The translations under genes were made by a program, and so were the position numbers. A stretch of DNA of 64,000 bases from Saccharospirillum sp. MSK14-1 (GTDB taxonomy: Bacteria > Pseudomonadota > Gammaproteobacteria > Pseudomonadales > Natronospirillaceae), in assembly GCF_003054965.1 (NCBI RefSeq), contig NZ_MIES01000033.1:248001-312000 (forward strand). Reading direction: 5' to 3'. Shown piece after piece: positions 1-8,621 of the stretch (position 1 is the first letter of the stretch; every line of letters starts with the position of its first letter). A model generated the notes under the pieces. It was not told where the DNA came from, did no database searches, and saw nothing but the letters and a program-made list of their open reading frames with translations.

Positions 1-1403
1 TGATCAACTTGAATTTTTATTACCAGAATGATCCCGAAATGGGTATCTACAGTACCCTTCCTGCCAAGGGTGTGATCCTCGACAACCCGAACGGCGACTT
101 GCCAGTGGATGCCTACGCGGGCGATGTGAACTGGGAAAAATACGAACGTGAAACCACGATGGCGGGTTTCAAAATCAACCACGATTTCAACAATAACTGG
201 ACTTTCCTGCATAACTTCCGTTTCACCGATGGCACTGGTTATCAGGAGAATACCTATAGCACTGGTTTGGCCGCAGATGATCGCACGCTAAGCCGTCAAG
301 CTTATTCAACGGATGAAGAAACCCAGGCGATTACACTCGATAATCAATTTACCGGTCTGGTGCAGACCGGGGCAGTCGACCATAACCTGTTGTTTGGTCT
401 CGACCTGATTTCTGCGGATGCCAGTATTATCTATGACGATGCTGTCGCCCCCACTATTGATCTGTATGATCCAGATCACGATCAAATCGACCCTGATGCA
501 TTGACCTTTACCCGCTATACCGATCAGAACTTAAGTAAGCGCCAACTGGGTATTTATATTCAGGATCAATTGGAGTGGGGGGATCTCATTGTTATTGGTG
601 GTCTGCGTTACGATGATTTCGAAAGTGAAATCGAGAATAACCTTAACGACACAACAACAACTCAACACGAGACCAATTTTTCCAAACGTATTGGCGCGCT
701 TTATAACTTTAATGGCGTGTCACCCTTCATCAGTTATGCGGACAGTTTCCAGCCGGAAGCAGGTACCGATACAGATGGTAATAAGTTTGAGCCATCCACG
801 GGTGAGCAATGGGAAGCTGGTGTGAAATATGAATCAGCAGACCGTCGTACTATGGCCAATGTATCGTTTTACCGTATCGACAAAAAAAATGTACCAGCGG
901 CAGATCCGGATGGTGGCGCCTACGATAAAATTCAGGTTGGAGAAGTCCGTTCACAAGGTATTGAAATTGATGCCAGTGTTCAGCCGCTACAATCGTTGCT
1001 GGTCTCACTGAACTATACTTATCAGAACGTTGAAATCACCGAAGATGAAACTGACCTGGAAGGCAAAACTCCGGTTTGGGTGCCTGAACAATTGCTGTCT
1101 GTCTGGGCGGATTATGGTTTCTATAACGGTGCTCTAGACGGTCTCACGGTCGGTATGGGCTTGCGGTACATCGGTGAGAGCCAATTGAACGAACAGAACA
1201 CCGATACTGTTCCGTCTACAACGCTGATGGATATGAGCCTTGGCTATGATCTTGGCAGTCTGAACGAGCGACTCAATGGTGCTGAGTTGGGCTTGTCGGT
1301 AAATAACCTGCTGGATGAACGGTATGCAACCTGTTTTGATGACGACAACTGCTGGTTCGGAGCCGAACGCACTGTCGAAGCCAGTGTCTCTTATACATAC
1401 TGA
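1..1403 (+). CDS. TonB-dependent siderophore receptor, C-terminal part (runs off left edge)
   Basis: The reading frame is open back to the first base, so the gene begins outside the window and about 466 residues of the beta-barrel are visible. The fragment has the alternating aromatic/polar pattern of outer-membrane strands. The last strands carry the NNLLDERYA motif typical of TonB-dependent receptors, and the protein ends in aromatic residues (SYTY), the usual barrel-assembly signal. The Cys pair in the final loop (ATCFDDDNCWFG) is common in ferrichrome/ferrioxamine-type receptors. Family role: energised import of ferric siderophores across the outer membrane with TonB-ExbBD. The plug domain and any Fur site are not visible, so the substrate cannot be assigned. 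Confidence 0.9.
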   Translation, partial: INLNFYYQNDPEMGIYSTLPAKGVILDNPNGDLPVDAYAGDVNWEKYERETTMAGFKINHDFNNNWTFLHNFRFTDGTGYQENTYSTGLAADDRTLSRQAYSTDEETQAITLDNQFTGLVQTGAVDHNLLFGLDLISADASIIYDDAVAPTIDLYDPDHDQIDPDALTFTRYTDQNLSKRQLGIYIQDQLEWGDLIVIGGLRYDDFESEIENNLNDTTTTQHETNFSKRIGALYNFNGVSPFISYADSFQPEAGTDTDGNKFEPSTGEQWEAGVKYESADRRTMANVSFYRIDKKNVPAADPDGGAYDKIQVGEVRSQGIEIDASVQPLQSLLVSLNYTYQNVEITEDETDLEGKTPVWVPEQLLSVWADYGFYNGALDGLTVGMGLRYIGESQLNEQNTDTVPSTTLMDMSLGYDLGSLNERLNGAELGLSVNNLLDERYATCFDDDNCWFGAERTVEASVSYTY

Positions 1404-1423
1404 TCGTTGATTTTGGTGACCAG

Positions 1424-1452
1424 AACCGGGCCAGCAATGGCCCGGTTTTTTT
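1424..1452 (+). terminator. Rho-independent terminator of the siderophore receptor gene
   Basis: A perfect 10-bp stem (AACCGGGCCA with TGGCCCGGTT) closes a GCAA tetraloop and is followed by a run of seven T. It starts 20 bases after the receptor stop codon. Confidence 0.9.
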
Positions 1453-1526
1453 GTGGTCTTTACCTCCACGCCCGCCAATGCTTAGATAACGCCGAAATCT
1501 CACCCCGGCCATTGGCCGATATCACC

Positions 1527-1940
1527 ATGTTACAGATATCCAACACCGTCACTCTGGGCGATTGGGAAATTGAACTGCAGGCTATCCGATCGCAAGGCGC
1601 CGGCGGGCAAAACGTGAATAAGGTGTCGTCCGCCATTCATTTGCGTTTCGATATTCAGCGCTCCAGCTTGCCGCCATTTTATAAAGAGCGCCTGTTGCGG
1701 CGTAATGATCAGCGCATCACCAAGGAAGGCGTAGTGGTGATCAAAGCGCAGCAGTACCGAACTCAGGAACAAAACCGCGCCGATGCACTGGCGCGCTTGC
1801 AGGCGTTGATTCAGGAAGCCGGTTACAGCGTGAAAAAACGCCGACCGACCAAGCCGTCACGTTCGTCGCAGAACAAACGCATGGATCGCAAAACCAAAGC
1901 CGGTCGCACTAAAGCCCTGCGCGGCAAGGTCGATCTCTAG
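1527..1940 (+). CDS. arfB: Alternative ribosome-rescue factor ArfB (YaeJ), peptidyl-tRNA hydrolase
   Basis: A 137-residue protein with the class I release-factor catalytic loop GAGGQNVNK (GGQ at residues 26-28) and a long basic C-terminal tail (KKRRPTKPSRSSQNKR) that in this family inserts into the empty mRNA channel of stalled ribosomes. Known role: hydrolysis of peptidyl-tRNA on non-stop ribosomes without a stop codon. The ATG at 1527 was chosen because the longer frame would start inside the upstream terminator, and residues MLQISNTVTL match the family start. The stop codon overlaps by two bases the stop of the convergent transporter gene. Confidence 0.93.
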   Translation: MLQISNTVTLGDWEIELQAIRSQGAGGQNVNKVSSAIHLRFDIQRSSLPPFYKERLLRRNDQRITKEGVVVIKAQQYRTQEQNRADALARLQALIQEAGYSVKKRRPTKPSRSSQNKRMDRKTKAGRTKALRGKVDL

Positions 1941-2827
1941 CCTTTACAGCTGGCCAGAGCGACGCCGGCTATCGCCACTAACATGCCCGGCCAGGCCAGC
2001 AGGGCAATGCGCTCACCCAGAATCAGAAACGACAGCAAGGCAGCGCCTGGCGGTACCAGAAAGAACAGCGACGCCACCTTGGCGGAACGACCAACCCGGC
2101 TCAGGGCGAGTAACAGCGTCACGGCGATCAACGAATTACCGATCACCAGATACGCCAACGCCCAGCTGAATGAGGCGGTGATGGTGAGATGACTGTCTTC
2201 AAACATCAGCAGCGGCGCGCAGACAATCAAACCGACGCTGTACTGAACCAGGTTGGCCGTGACAATGTGCTGGGCCGTACCAAAGCGGCGTTCGTACAAC
2301 ATGCCGCCGGAAATACCGAGCAGCGAGCCGACAGCCAACAACAGTTCCAACCAGGATAACGACGTTGTGCCGGTCTGCGCTGACACCACCAAAATTGTGC
2401 CGCCAAAACCCAACAACAATCCCAGCCACTGAAACCGACTGACGCGTTCGCCGAGAAACCAGGGTGACGCCAGACCAATCACCAGCGGTTGCAGCGATAC
2501 GATCAAGGCGGAAACGCCAGCCGACATGCCCAGGCTCATCGACACGTAAATCAAACCGAAGTAGAGCACCTGCACCAGAAAACCGACCACTGCCAAATGA
2601 CGCCAGGCCGCGGCGCTGGTCGGCAAGGGAGGGCGGATGATTAACCACAGCACAAAGAGAATCAGCAGGCTGAACGCATAACGCAGCGACAGGACAACCA
2701 AAGGAGAAGCGTCGGCTAAGGCCACCTTGGCGATGGGAAAACCGGCGGACCACAACAACAGAAATAACCAGGGTGCCAATGCCGTCAGTGCGTTTTGCCA
2801 ACGGCCTGTCCCGGTGAGGGATAACAT
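1937..2827 (-). CDS. EamA/DMT-family inner-membrane transporter
   Basis: About 296 residues with ten predicted hydrophobic segments arranged as two EamA repeats of five helices each. The motif PLVIGLASPWFLGERVS and the second-half equivalent ALLSFLILGERIALL are typical of drug/metabolite transporters of the RhaT/YdcZ type. Such proteins export amino acids, metabolites or drugs; the substrate here is unknown. The ATG at 2827 is preferred over the TTG at 2848 because a GGAG Shine-Dalgarno lies 7 bases before it. The gene stands alone and converges with arfB. Confidence 0.85.
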   Translation of the reverse strand: MLSLTGTGRWQNALTALAPWLFLLLWSAGFPIAKVALADASPLVVLSLRYAFSLLILFVLWLIIRPPLPTSAAAWRHLAVVGFLVQVLYFGLIYVSMSLGMSAGVSALIVSLQPLVIGLASPWFLGERVSRFQWLGLLLGFGGTILVVSAQTGTTSLSWLELLLAVGSLLGISGGMLYERRFGTAQHIVTANLVQYSVGLIVCAPLLMFEDSHLTITASFSWALAYLVIGNSLIAVTLLLALSRVGRSAKVASLFFLVPPGAALLSFLILGERIALLAWPGMLVAIAGVALASCKG

Positions 2828-2962
2828 CTTGAATCTCCAACACAGCAAGCCGACATTGAAGCACGCGCTCTAGGGTCAAACAACGCCAGAGTCGCTGGGA
2901 TGCAGCGTACATTCAGAGCGTAAATCGGCTATCATGCGCGCCCTGATTCAACGGGGTTTGGT

Positions 2963-4168
2963 ATGCAACACGTCGACACAGTCATCATAGGCGGTGGCGC
3001 CGCCGGTTTGATGTGCGCGGCAACGGCGGGCGCCCGTGGTCGCTCGGTGCGAGTCATTGAACACGCCAAACGGGTGGGTAAAAAAATTCTGATGTCCGGT
3101 GGCGGACGCTGTAATTTCACCAACCTCGATACCAGCCCCGCGCATTTTTTATCGGCTAATCCGCACTTCTGTAAGTCGGCGTTGAGTCGCTACACGCCCT
3201 GGGATTTTTTGGCACTGGTCGATCGATATGGCTTGGCGTATCACGAAAAAACACCGGGGCAGTTTTTTTGCGATGACAAAGCCAAAGACCTGCTCGATAT
3301 TTTAATCGCCGAGTGTGAACAAGCCGGTGTAGATATCCGCACGCAATGCAGCGTCGAAGCGATTGAAGCGGTAGACGATGGCGGGGCCGACCGCTTTCAG
3401 TTAGCCACCAGCGCAGGCGCGGTGCGCTGCCAGTCTCTGGTCATTGCCACGGGGGGATTGTCGATTCCGACGTTGGGTGCGACCGGTTTTGGTTATGACA
3501 TTGCTCAGCAATTTGATCTGCCCGTTACGCAACGCCGCGCAGCACTGGTGCCGTTTACGCTCAGTGATCATTGGTTAACCGTCGCCCGTGACTTATCCGG
3601 TGTGTCGGTGCCCGTCAGCGTTCAATGCGGTTCGCAGAGCTTTACCGATGCATTGTTGTTTACCCATCGCGGTTTGAGTGGCCCGGCGATTCTGCAAATT
3701 TCCAGTTATTGGCGTGAAGGCGACACCATCACCATCGACTTTTTACCGGGTGTTGATCTGGCCGAACAGTTGCAGCAATGGCGTGATGAAGGCGCCAAGG
3801 CAGAGTTGAAGACGCTGCTCGGCCGATTGCTGCCGGCGCGTTTCGTACAGAGTTGGCTGGCGGCGGATAAGCGCCTGGCCAAATTGGCGGACCGGCGGGT
3901 GATGGATCTGGATCGAGCGTCGCTCGATGCGGTGATTGAGGCCTTCACCCAATGGCAAAAAATACCGGCGGGCACGGAAGGATATCGCACCGCCGAAGTG
4001 ACTCTGGGCGGGGTCAGTACCGAAGCTGTTTCGTCAAAAACCTTCGAATCCAAACAATGTTCGGGTCTGTATTTTATTGGCGAGGTGTTGGATGTGTCCG
4101 GTTGGCTGGGCGGCTACAACTTCCAGTGGGCCTGGGCTAGCGGCTGGTGTGCGGGTCAAGTGGTGTAA
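2963..4168 (+). CDS. HI0933/YhiN-type flavoprotein (NAD(P)/FAD-dependent oxidoreductase)
   Basis: 401 residues. The N-terminus holds a Rossmann FAD-binding motif (IIGGGAAGLMCA) followed by the family-specific GKKILMSGGGRCNFTN block. The C-terminus has the second nucleotide-contact motif GLYFIGEVLDVSGWLGGYNFQWAW, diagnostic of the HI0933/BaiN group. The length is normal. Members are flavin oxidoreductases with poorly defined substrates; BaiN is linked to bile-acid dehydroxylation in gut bacteria, which need not apply here. The gene is divergent from the DMT transporter and monocistronic. Confidence 0.9.
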   Translation: MQHVDTVIIGGGAAGLMCAATAGARGRSVRVIEHAKRVGKKILMSGGGRCNFTNLDTSPAHFLSANPHFCKSALSRYTPWDFLALVDRYGLAYHEKTPGQFFCDDKAKDLLDILIAECEQAGVDIRTQCSVEAIEAVDDGGADRFQLATSAGAVRCQSLVIATGGLSIPTLGATGFGYDIAQQFDLPVTQRRAALVPFTLSDHWLTVARDLSGVSVPVSVQCGSQSFTDALLFTHRGLSGPAILQISSYWREGDTITIDFLPGVDLAEQLQQWRDEGAKAELKTLLGRLLPARFVQSWLAADKRLAKLADRRVMDLDRASLDAVIEAFTQWQKIPAGTEGYRTAEVTLGGVSTEAVSSKTFESKQCSGLYFIGEVLDVSGWLGGYNFQWAWASGWCAGQVV

Positions 4169-4206
4169 GCTTGGTCAAAAGAAGCGCGTTAATTTACAAA
4201 TAAGCG

Positions 4207-4235
4207 TTGACCGGGACAATCAGGGGTCCTATAGT
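4207..4235 (+). promoter_or_regulatory. Sigma-70 promoter of the cold-shock gene
   Basis: TTGACC (4207-4212), a 17-bp spacer and TATAGT (4230-4235) give near-consensus -35 and -10 elements. The implied start near 4242 leaves a 5' UTR of about 150 bases before the ATG at 4396, as is usual for cspA-type genes, whose leaders act as RNA thermosensors. The rest of the 227-bp gap contains no other gene. Confidence 0.7.
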
Positions 4236-4395
4236 CAGCCTCGCTTGAAAGTACGACCTTGTAAAATGCAAACCATTTCGATGTCCTTACCAGTAGTTAG
4301 TACCTCGTCTTGATTTCATGAGTGATCGCACCGCTTAAAGCACAACCGTCTGCTCGCAGACATTTATGAATTCTGATATGACAGGAAGACTAACA

Positions 4396-4602
4396 ATGGC
4401 TACCGTTACCGGCACCGTTAAATGGTTCAACGAAACTAAAGGCTTCGGCTTCATCGAGCAAGAAAACGGCCCAGACGTTTTCGCTCACTTCAGCGCCATC
4501 CAAGGTTCAGGCTTCAAAACCCTGGCTGAAGGCCAAAAAGTTGAGTTCACCATCACTCAGGGCCAGAAAGGTCCTCAGGCTGAAAACATCGTTGCTATCT
4601 AA
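4396..4602 (+). CDS. CspA-family cold-shock protein
   Basis: A 68-residue single cold-shock domain with RNP1 (KGFGFI, residues 15-20) and RNP2 (VFAHF, residues 28-32), which bind single-stranded nucleic acid. Family role: RNA chaperone that melts secondary structure, sometimes transcription antitermination. The ATG at 4396 follows an AGGAAG ribosome site; the longer frame adds an unconserved leader. A long 5' UTR and a strong terminator flank it. The paralogue type (CspA, CspC, CspD) cannot be decided from one copy. Confidence 0.95.
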   Translation: MATVTGTVKWFNETKGFGFIEQENGPDVFAHFSAIQGSGFKTLAEGQKVEFTITQGQKGPQAENIVAI

Positions 4603-4644
4603 ATAGCCGATGAATCTCGCTTAGCCGAGAGTTCAGCACAAAAG

Positions 4645-4670
4645 AAAGCCGCTCATTGAGCGGCTTTTTT
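4645..4670 (+). terminator. Rho-independent terminator after the cold-shock gene
   Basis: AAAGCCGCTC pairs with GAGCGGCTTT around an ATT loop and is followed by T residues. The A-rich left arm means it can also act on the opposing rimO transcript. Confidence 0.9.
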
Positions 4671-4695
4671 GTTGTCTGCAGAAAAGACGGACGGC

Positions 4696-6066
4696 TTAGG
4701 CGACCGGATGGGCCCAAAGGTCGTATTCGTCGGCTTCTTCCACTTCGGCGGTCAGAATATCGCCCGGTTTTAAATGGGTCTGACCGTCCAAAAACACCTG
4801 ACCGTCGATATCCGGTGCATCCGCCTTGGTGCGACCGACCGCGCCTTCGTCGACCACTTCATCAATGATCACCTCGACCTGCTTACCGACTTTGGCCTGC
4901 AATTTAGCGGCGCTGATGCGTTGCTGAACAGCCATAAAACGATCAAAGCGTGCCTGTTTCACGGCTTCATCGATTTGGTCCGGCAATTCTTTTGAGGCCG
5001 CGCCGTCGACATTGGAATACTGGAAGGCCCCGACGCGGTCGAGTTGTGCTTCTTCCATAAAGTCGAGCAGCATCTGGAAATCGGCTTCGGTCTCGCCGGG
5101 AAAGCCGACAATAAAGGTGGAGCGCAGCGTGATGTCCGGGCAGATCTCGCGCCATTTGTGAATGCGCTCGAGCACTTTTTCCGAATGCGCCGGTCGCTTC
5201 ATAGCCTTTAAAACCGATGGGCTGGCGTGCTGAAAGGGAATATCCAGATACGGCAGAATGCGGTTTTCGGCCATCAGCGGGATGATGTCGTCGACGTGCG
5301 GGTAAGGGTAGACGTAGTGCATGCGTACCCAGGCGTCGAGCTGGCCGAGTTCCTGGCACAGTTCCTTCATCCGCGTTTTGACCGGCTTGCCGTTCCAGAA
5401 GTCGGTGCGGTATTTCAGATCGACACCGTAGGCGCTGGTGTCTTGAGAGATCACCAGCAATTCCTTGGTGCCGTTTTTCACCAGACGTTCGGCTTCGCTC
5501 AGCACCTGGCCGACCGGACGGCTGGCCAATTTGCCGCGAAACGACGGAATGATGCAGAAGCTGCAGCTGTGGTTGCAGCCTTCGGAAATTTTCAGATAGG
5601 CGTAGTGCTTGGGCGTGAGCTTAACGCCGGTATCCGGCACCAGCGAGATAAAGGGGTCGTGCTTCGGCGGTGCCACTTCGTGCACCTGGTTGACCACCTG
5701 CTCATAAGCGTGCGGGCCGGTGACCGACAGCACATTGGGGTGCACTTCGCGAATGTCGTCTTCTTTGGCACCCAAACAGCCAGTCACCAGCACCTTGCCG
5801 TTTTCAGCCAGTGCTTCGCCGATGGTGTCGAGCGATTCCTGCACCGCTGAGTCGATAAAGCCGCAGGTGTTGACGATGACCACATCGGCGTCGTTGTAAG
5901 ACGGCACAATGTCGTAACCCTCAGCGCGCAGCTGAGTGAGGATGCGCTCGGAATCGACGGTGTTCTTGGGGCAGCCCAGGCTGACAAAACCGACTTTGCC
6001 GTGCGCACCGCCGGGCTTGCCGTCCATCGGCTGGCCTTCGCGGGGATCGTGGTTTTGAACGGACAT
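4696..6066 (-). CDS. rimO: Ribosomal protein S12 methylthiotransferase RimO
   Basis: 456 residues in the three-domain methylthiotransferase layout. The N-terminal UPF0004 domain carries the cluster cysteines (SLGCPKN, NTCGFI, VTGCLG). The radical-SAM core has CNHSCSFC (CX3CX2C). The C-terminal TRAM domain ends the protein. The SEGCNHSC and PSFRGK context is that of RimO rather than MiaB. Reaction: beta-methylthiolation of the conserved Asp of ribosomal protein S12 using SAM and two 4Fe-4S clusters. The ATG at 6066 was chosen over the TTG at 6129, which adds an unconserved 21-residue leader. Confidence 0.95.
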   Translation of the reverse strand: MSVQNHDPREGQPMDGKPGGAHGKVGFVSLGCPKNTVDSERILTQLRAEGYDIVPSYNDADVVIVNTCGFIDSAVQESLDTIGEALAENGKVLVTGCLGAKEDDIREVHPNVLSVTGPHAYEQVVNQVHEVAPPKHDPFISLVPDTGVKLTPKHYAYLKISEGCNHSCSFCIIPSFRGKLASRPVGQVLSEAERLVKNGTKELLVISQDTSAYGVDLKYRTDFWNGKPVKTRMKELCQELGQLDAWVRMHYVYPYPHVDDIIPLMAENRILPYLDIPFQHASPSVLKAMKRPAHSEKVLERIHKWREICPDITLRSTFIVGFPGETEADFQMLLDFMEEAQLDRVGAFQYSNVDGAASKELPDQIDEAVKQARFDRFMAVQQRISAAKLQAKVGKQVEVIIDEVVDEGAVGRTKADAPDIDGQVFLDGQTHLKPGDILTAEVEEADEYDLWAHPVA

Positions 6067-6230
6067 GGGGGCCTCGGCTTGGTGGTCAAAAAAGGAGCGC
6101 CATTGTAGCCGCCCGGCGTGGCGCTGCAAGGGCCGTAATGTAAGGCGTCCTGAATCACTCGCGCTGGGTCTCCTTAACGCTCAGGCACGGCAGTTATTGC
6201 CCAGCGTCAGTAAAAACGCTGTGTTCGTGA

Positions 6231-6260
6231 CTGACGGATTCGGTCATGAGCGCCTATAAT
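6231..6260 (+). promoter_or_regulatory. Probable sigma-70 promoter of the oxaloacetate decarboxylase gene
   Basis: A perfect TATAAT (6255-6260) is preceded at 18 bp by CTGACG (6231-6236), four of six matches to the -35 consensus. It lies 48 bases before the ATG. Confidence 0.55.
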
Positions 6261-6307
6261 GCGCGTTTCTTTTCCTTTCGATGCATCTGCCGTTTCAGGA
6301 GTACAGC

Positions 6308-7171
6308 ATGGCCACCCCATCCCAGCACGATCTGCGCAACGATTTCCGCGCTTTGTTAAACAGTGATCAGTGCTTTTATACCGCTTCTACCTTTGACCCG
6401 ATGTCGGCCCGTATTGCGGCGGACCTGGGGTTTGAAATCGGCATTCTCGGTGGGTCGGTGGCGTCCTTGCAGGTGTTGGCGGCACCGGATTTTGCGTTGA
6501 TTACGCTCAGCGAGTTTGTCGAACAAGCCACGCGTATTGGCCGCGTCGCTCGGCTGCCGATCATCGCTGACGCCGATCACGGTTATGGCAACGCCTTGAA
6601 TGTGATTCGCACCATTACCGAACTGGAGCGTGCCGGTGTGGCGGCCTTGACCATTGAAGACACCTTGTTGCCGGCCAAGTACGGCCGTAAATCCACCGAT
6701 TTGATTCCGCTGGATGAAGGCGTCGGCAAAATTGAAGCCGCACTGGATGCGCGCATCGATCCGGCGATGAGCATCTTCGCCCGGACCAACGCCGGTCAGT
6801 TGAGCGTTGAAGCGACCATCGAACGGGTCAAGGCCTACCAGGAAGCGGGCGCTGATGGCATCTGTATGGTTGGCATTAAAGACTTCGAACATCTGGAAGA
6901 GATCGCCCAGCATGTGTCGATTCCGCTGATGCTGGTCGCCTACGACAACCCGGAATTGCGTGACCGTGAACGTCTGGCGCGTAACGGGGTGCGCGTTGTC
7001 GTTAACGGCCACGCGGCCTATTTCGCCGCCATCAAAGCCACCTACGATTGCCTGCGCGAACAACGCGGCATTGCCGAAGGCACGCTGGACGCTTCGGAAC
7101 TGTCGGTGCGTTACTCCACGCTGGAAGAAAACCGCCAGTGGGCGCGCGACTTTATGAAGGTGAGCGAGTAA
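6308..7171 (+). CDS. Oxaloacetate decarboxylase, isocitrate lyase/PEP mutase superfamily
   Basis: 287 residues, matching the PA4872-type oxaloacetate decarboxylase length. The barrel carries [15 protein letters not shown] (Mg-binding acidic pair) and [14 protein letters not shown], where isocitrate lyase and methylisocitrate lyase have the KKCGH catalytic loop. The Cys is missing here, as expected for the decarboxylase branch. Reaction: Mg-dependent oxaloacetate to pyruvate plus CO2. Start chosen at ATG 6308 with AGGAG at 6297-6301; the longer frame starts inside the leader. The gene may balance the C4 pool together with the nearby glyoxylate genes; that is inference. Confidence 0.85.
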   Translation: MATPSQHDLRNDFRALLNSDQCFYTASTFDPMSARIAADLGFEIGILGGSVASLQVLAAPDFALITLSEFVEQATRIGRVARLPIIADADHGYGNALNVIRTITELERAGVAALTIEDTLLPAKYGRKSTDLIPLDEGVGKIEAALDARIDPAMSIFARTNAGQLSVEATIERVKAYQEAGADGICMVGIKDFEHLEEIAQHVSIPLMLVAYDNPELRDRERLARNGVRVVVNGHAAYFAAIKATYDCLREQRGIAEGTLDASELSVRYSTLEENRQWARDFMKVSE

Positions 7172-7223
7172 CCACTCACCTCACAACGCTTACCACTCTC
7201 CTATAAAGCTAAAGGCGCTGGGC

Positions 7224-8339
7224 TCAGTCTTCGGCCCAGGCCATCACCTTGCCCTGGTGAATCGCCTGATACACCCGATTGCGCAGCGCATTGGCTTCGG
7301 CCTGAGTGACGCTGCGGGTCGGGTGGCGAATGGTCAGACGCACCAGTACATTCTTCTGACCTGTTGTTAATCCCAGCCGTTCAATCGCCTGTTCCGGTAA
7401 CTGCGCCGCGGGCGTTTCACTAAGCACCCTGACGGCTTCAAGCCAATCGACTTGTTCGGGTAACGCCTGGCGAATTACGTCGCCCAGCGTTTCGGCGTCC
7501 ATGGCGTTGTCGGTAGCGATCGACAGATCGCGCTCGATCGCCGGCTGCCAGGACACCGGCTTCCAGGGGTCGAGCGTCAGCATCTGCTGCATCACTCTCG
7601 GGTCACCATTACGTAACAAGCGGATGTCCGGCAAGCCTTTGCGCAGCATTAACAGGCGATCCAATCCCAGGCCGATGGCGATGCCAGTGACTTCGTCCGG
7701 GTTCCAGCCGCAGCGCGCCAATAAGTCGGGGTCGATAATGCCGGCCTCGCCGATTTCCACCAGTTCACCTTTGTCCGACAACGCATCCAGTTGGATGCCG
7801 TCACGCGTGTAGGGATGAGGCGAATGACAGAGGCTCAGTGCGCGCTCGGGTAATACCGTCTGCAATACATCGGTGACGGCGCGGCGCAGGTCGATGGTGT
7901 CGCTGGCGGGTAGCAATACCCAAATATCGGCCTGATGCGGTTCGGCGCAATGCAGCCGGTCGATACTGTCGCGTCGATACACCAGACCGTGGGTTAGCAG
8001 CATCAGCCGGCGCGGTGTTTTATCGGGCCAGGATTTCAACCAGGTCGGCACCAGTGCTGACGTTTGCGTGCGCAGCATCCAGTCGGATGATAAGTAGCGA
8101 CTGTAACGACTTTCACGTGCGGGACCGTCCGGCGGATAACCCAGGGCATCATAGTTTTGTTTAACCGCGACCAGCGGCGAAGCGGGCAACCGTTGCAACG
8201 GGGCCTGGTAGGTGTGAGTAAGATGCGCGGCGATGGCGTCGAGCAGTAGCTGGATGGCATGCGGGCCTTGGTCAGGATCGCTGAGGTCACGCAATGACAG
8301 TGCCGCTGCCAGTTGTTGAGCATTGAGAAGGGTGTTCAT
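7224..8339 (-). CDS. Free-standing PheRS-like class II synthetase (PheS core fused to an FDX-ACB domain)
   Basis: 371 residues. Residues about 50-250 form a class II (PheS-type) catalytic core: motif 2 reads YRRDSID with HCAEPHQ (residues 121-136) and motif 3 reads GLGLDRLLMLRKG (from residue 223). Residues about 265-371 match a ferredoxin-fold anticodon-binding domain (PAIERDLSI, then VLVRLTIRHPTRSVT). This single-chain order is that of mitochondrial PheRS. The bacterial enzyme is an alpha2beta2 complex whose FDX-ACB sits on PheT; no pheT is near. It may charge a tRNA, or have been recruited for another aminoacylation or amide ligation; the function is unknown. An ATG with GGAG at 8345-8348 defines the start, and a complex leader RNA precedes it. 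Confidence 0.75.
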   Translation of the reverse strand: MNTLLNAQQLAAALSLRDLSDPDQGPHAIQLLLDAIAAHLTHTYQAPLQRLPASPLVAVKQNYDALGYPPDGPARESRYSRYLSSDWMLRTQTSALVPTWLKSWPDKTPRRLMLLTHGLVYRRDSIDRLHCAEPHQADIWVLLPASDTIDLRRAVTDVLQTVLPERALSLCHSPHPYTRDGIQLDALSDKGELVEIGEAGIIDPDLLARCGWNPDEVTGIAIGLGLDRLLMLRKGLPDIRLLRNGDPRVMQQMLTLDPWKPVSWQPAIERDLSIATDNAMDAETLGDVIRQALPEQVDWLEAVRVLSETPAAQLPEQAIERLGLTTGQKNVLVRLTIRHPTRSVTQAEANALRNRVYQAIHQGKVMAWAED

Positions 8340-8525
8340 GCTGTCTCCAAAAAGCCAGTACCCAAAGGCGTTGCTTTGGGTGGGTGTATTCCAAGGGATG
8401 GTGTTTTGGAATCCTCCGAACCGGAGCTCGGAGATGGCTTTTCAGACAGGAAAAGTCAGACCGCCGCGCCCACTTGCAAGGCTCGGAGGTCAGTAAATCG
8501 TGGCGTGTGCATCCAGATATTCATG
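8340..8525 (-). ncRNA. Structured 5' leader RNA of the PheRS-like gene (candidate attenuator or riboswitch)
   Basis: Between the promoter and the ATG at 8339 lie about 185 bases rich in perfect helices. Hairpins: 8414-8419 with 8428-8433 (CTCCGA/TCGGAG); 8388-8394 with 8406-8412 (ATTCCAA/TTGGAAT); 8360-8367 with 8374-8381 (ACCCAAAG/CTTTGGGT). An 8-bp helix 8350-8357 with 8435-8442 (AAAAGCCA/TGGCTTTT) encloses all three as a multibranch junction next to the ribosome site. Alternatives: 8438-8443 with 8450-8455 excludes that closing helix, and a second copy of CTCGGAGG (8482-8489) can replace 8428-8433 in pairing with 8413-8419. Mutually exclusive helices are the mark of a regulatory leader. 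No known riboswitch class was recognised. Confidence 0.55.
8456..8524 (-). CDS. Possible 22-residue leader peptide in the PheRS-like leader
   Basis: An ATG at 8524 opens 22 sense codons (MNIWMHTPRFTDLRALQVGAAV) and a TGA. With the promoter at 8532-8559 the transcript would start at or next to this ATG, so translation would be leaderless, or start at the internal ATG at 8512. The ORF covers the first CTCGGAGG copy, so a ribosome on it would block one of the alternative helices. Only one Phe and one Trp codon are present, so it is not a classic runs-of-codons attenuator. Coding is unproven. Confidence 0.35.
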   Translation of the reverse strand: MNIWMHTPRFTDLRALQVGAAV

Positions 8526-8531
8526 CGCCTA

Positions 8532-8559
8532 ATACTAAGGACGGCGCCTGGACTGTCAA
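8532..8559 (-). promoter_or_regulatory. Sigma-70 promoter of the PheRS-like gene
   Basis: On the minus strand, a perfect TTGACA (8554-8559), a 16-bp spacer and TAGTAT (8532-8537) form a promoter directly downstream of the aceA terminator. The expected start is near 8525. Confidence 0.65.
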
Positions 8560-8561
8560 CG

Positions 8562-8584
8562 AAAAAGGCGCCGCGAGCGGCGCC
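8562..8584 (-). terminator. Rho-independent terminator of aceA
   Basis: On the minus strand GGCGCCG/CGGCGCC pairs around a 4-base loop and is followed by five T. It lies 37 bases after the aceA stop. Confidence 0.85.
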
Positions 8585-8621
8585 AAGGGGAACGAGCCTG
8601 CCCGTCACAGGCTCAATGACA

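Noticed and set aside
8340-8525. Assignment of the leader as a mini-ykkC (guanidine-II) or T-box RNA
   Set aside because: The hairpin loops are not ACGR, and there is no T-box bulge or specifier layout; T-boxes are also rare outside Gram-positive bacteria.
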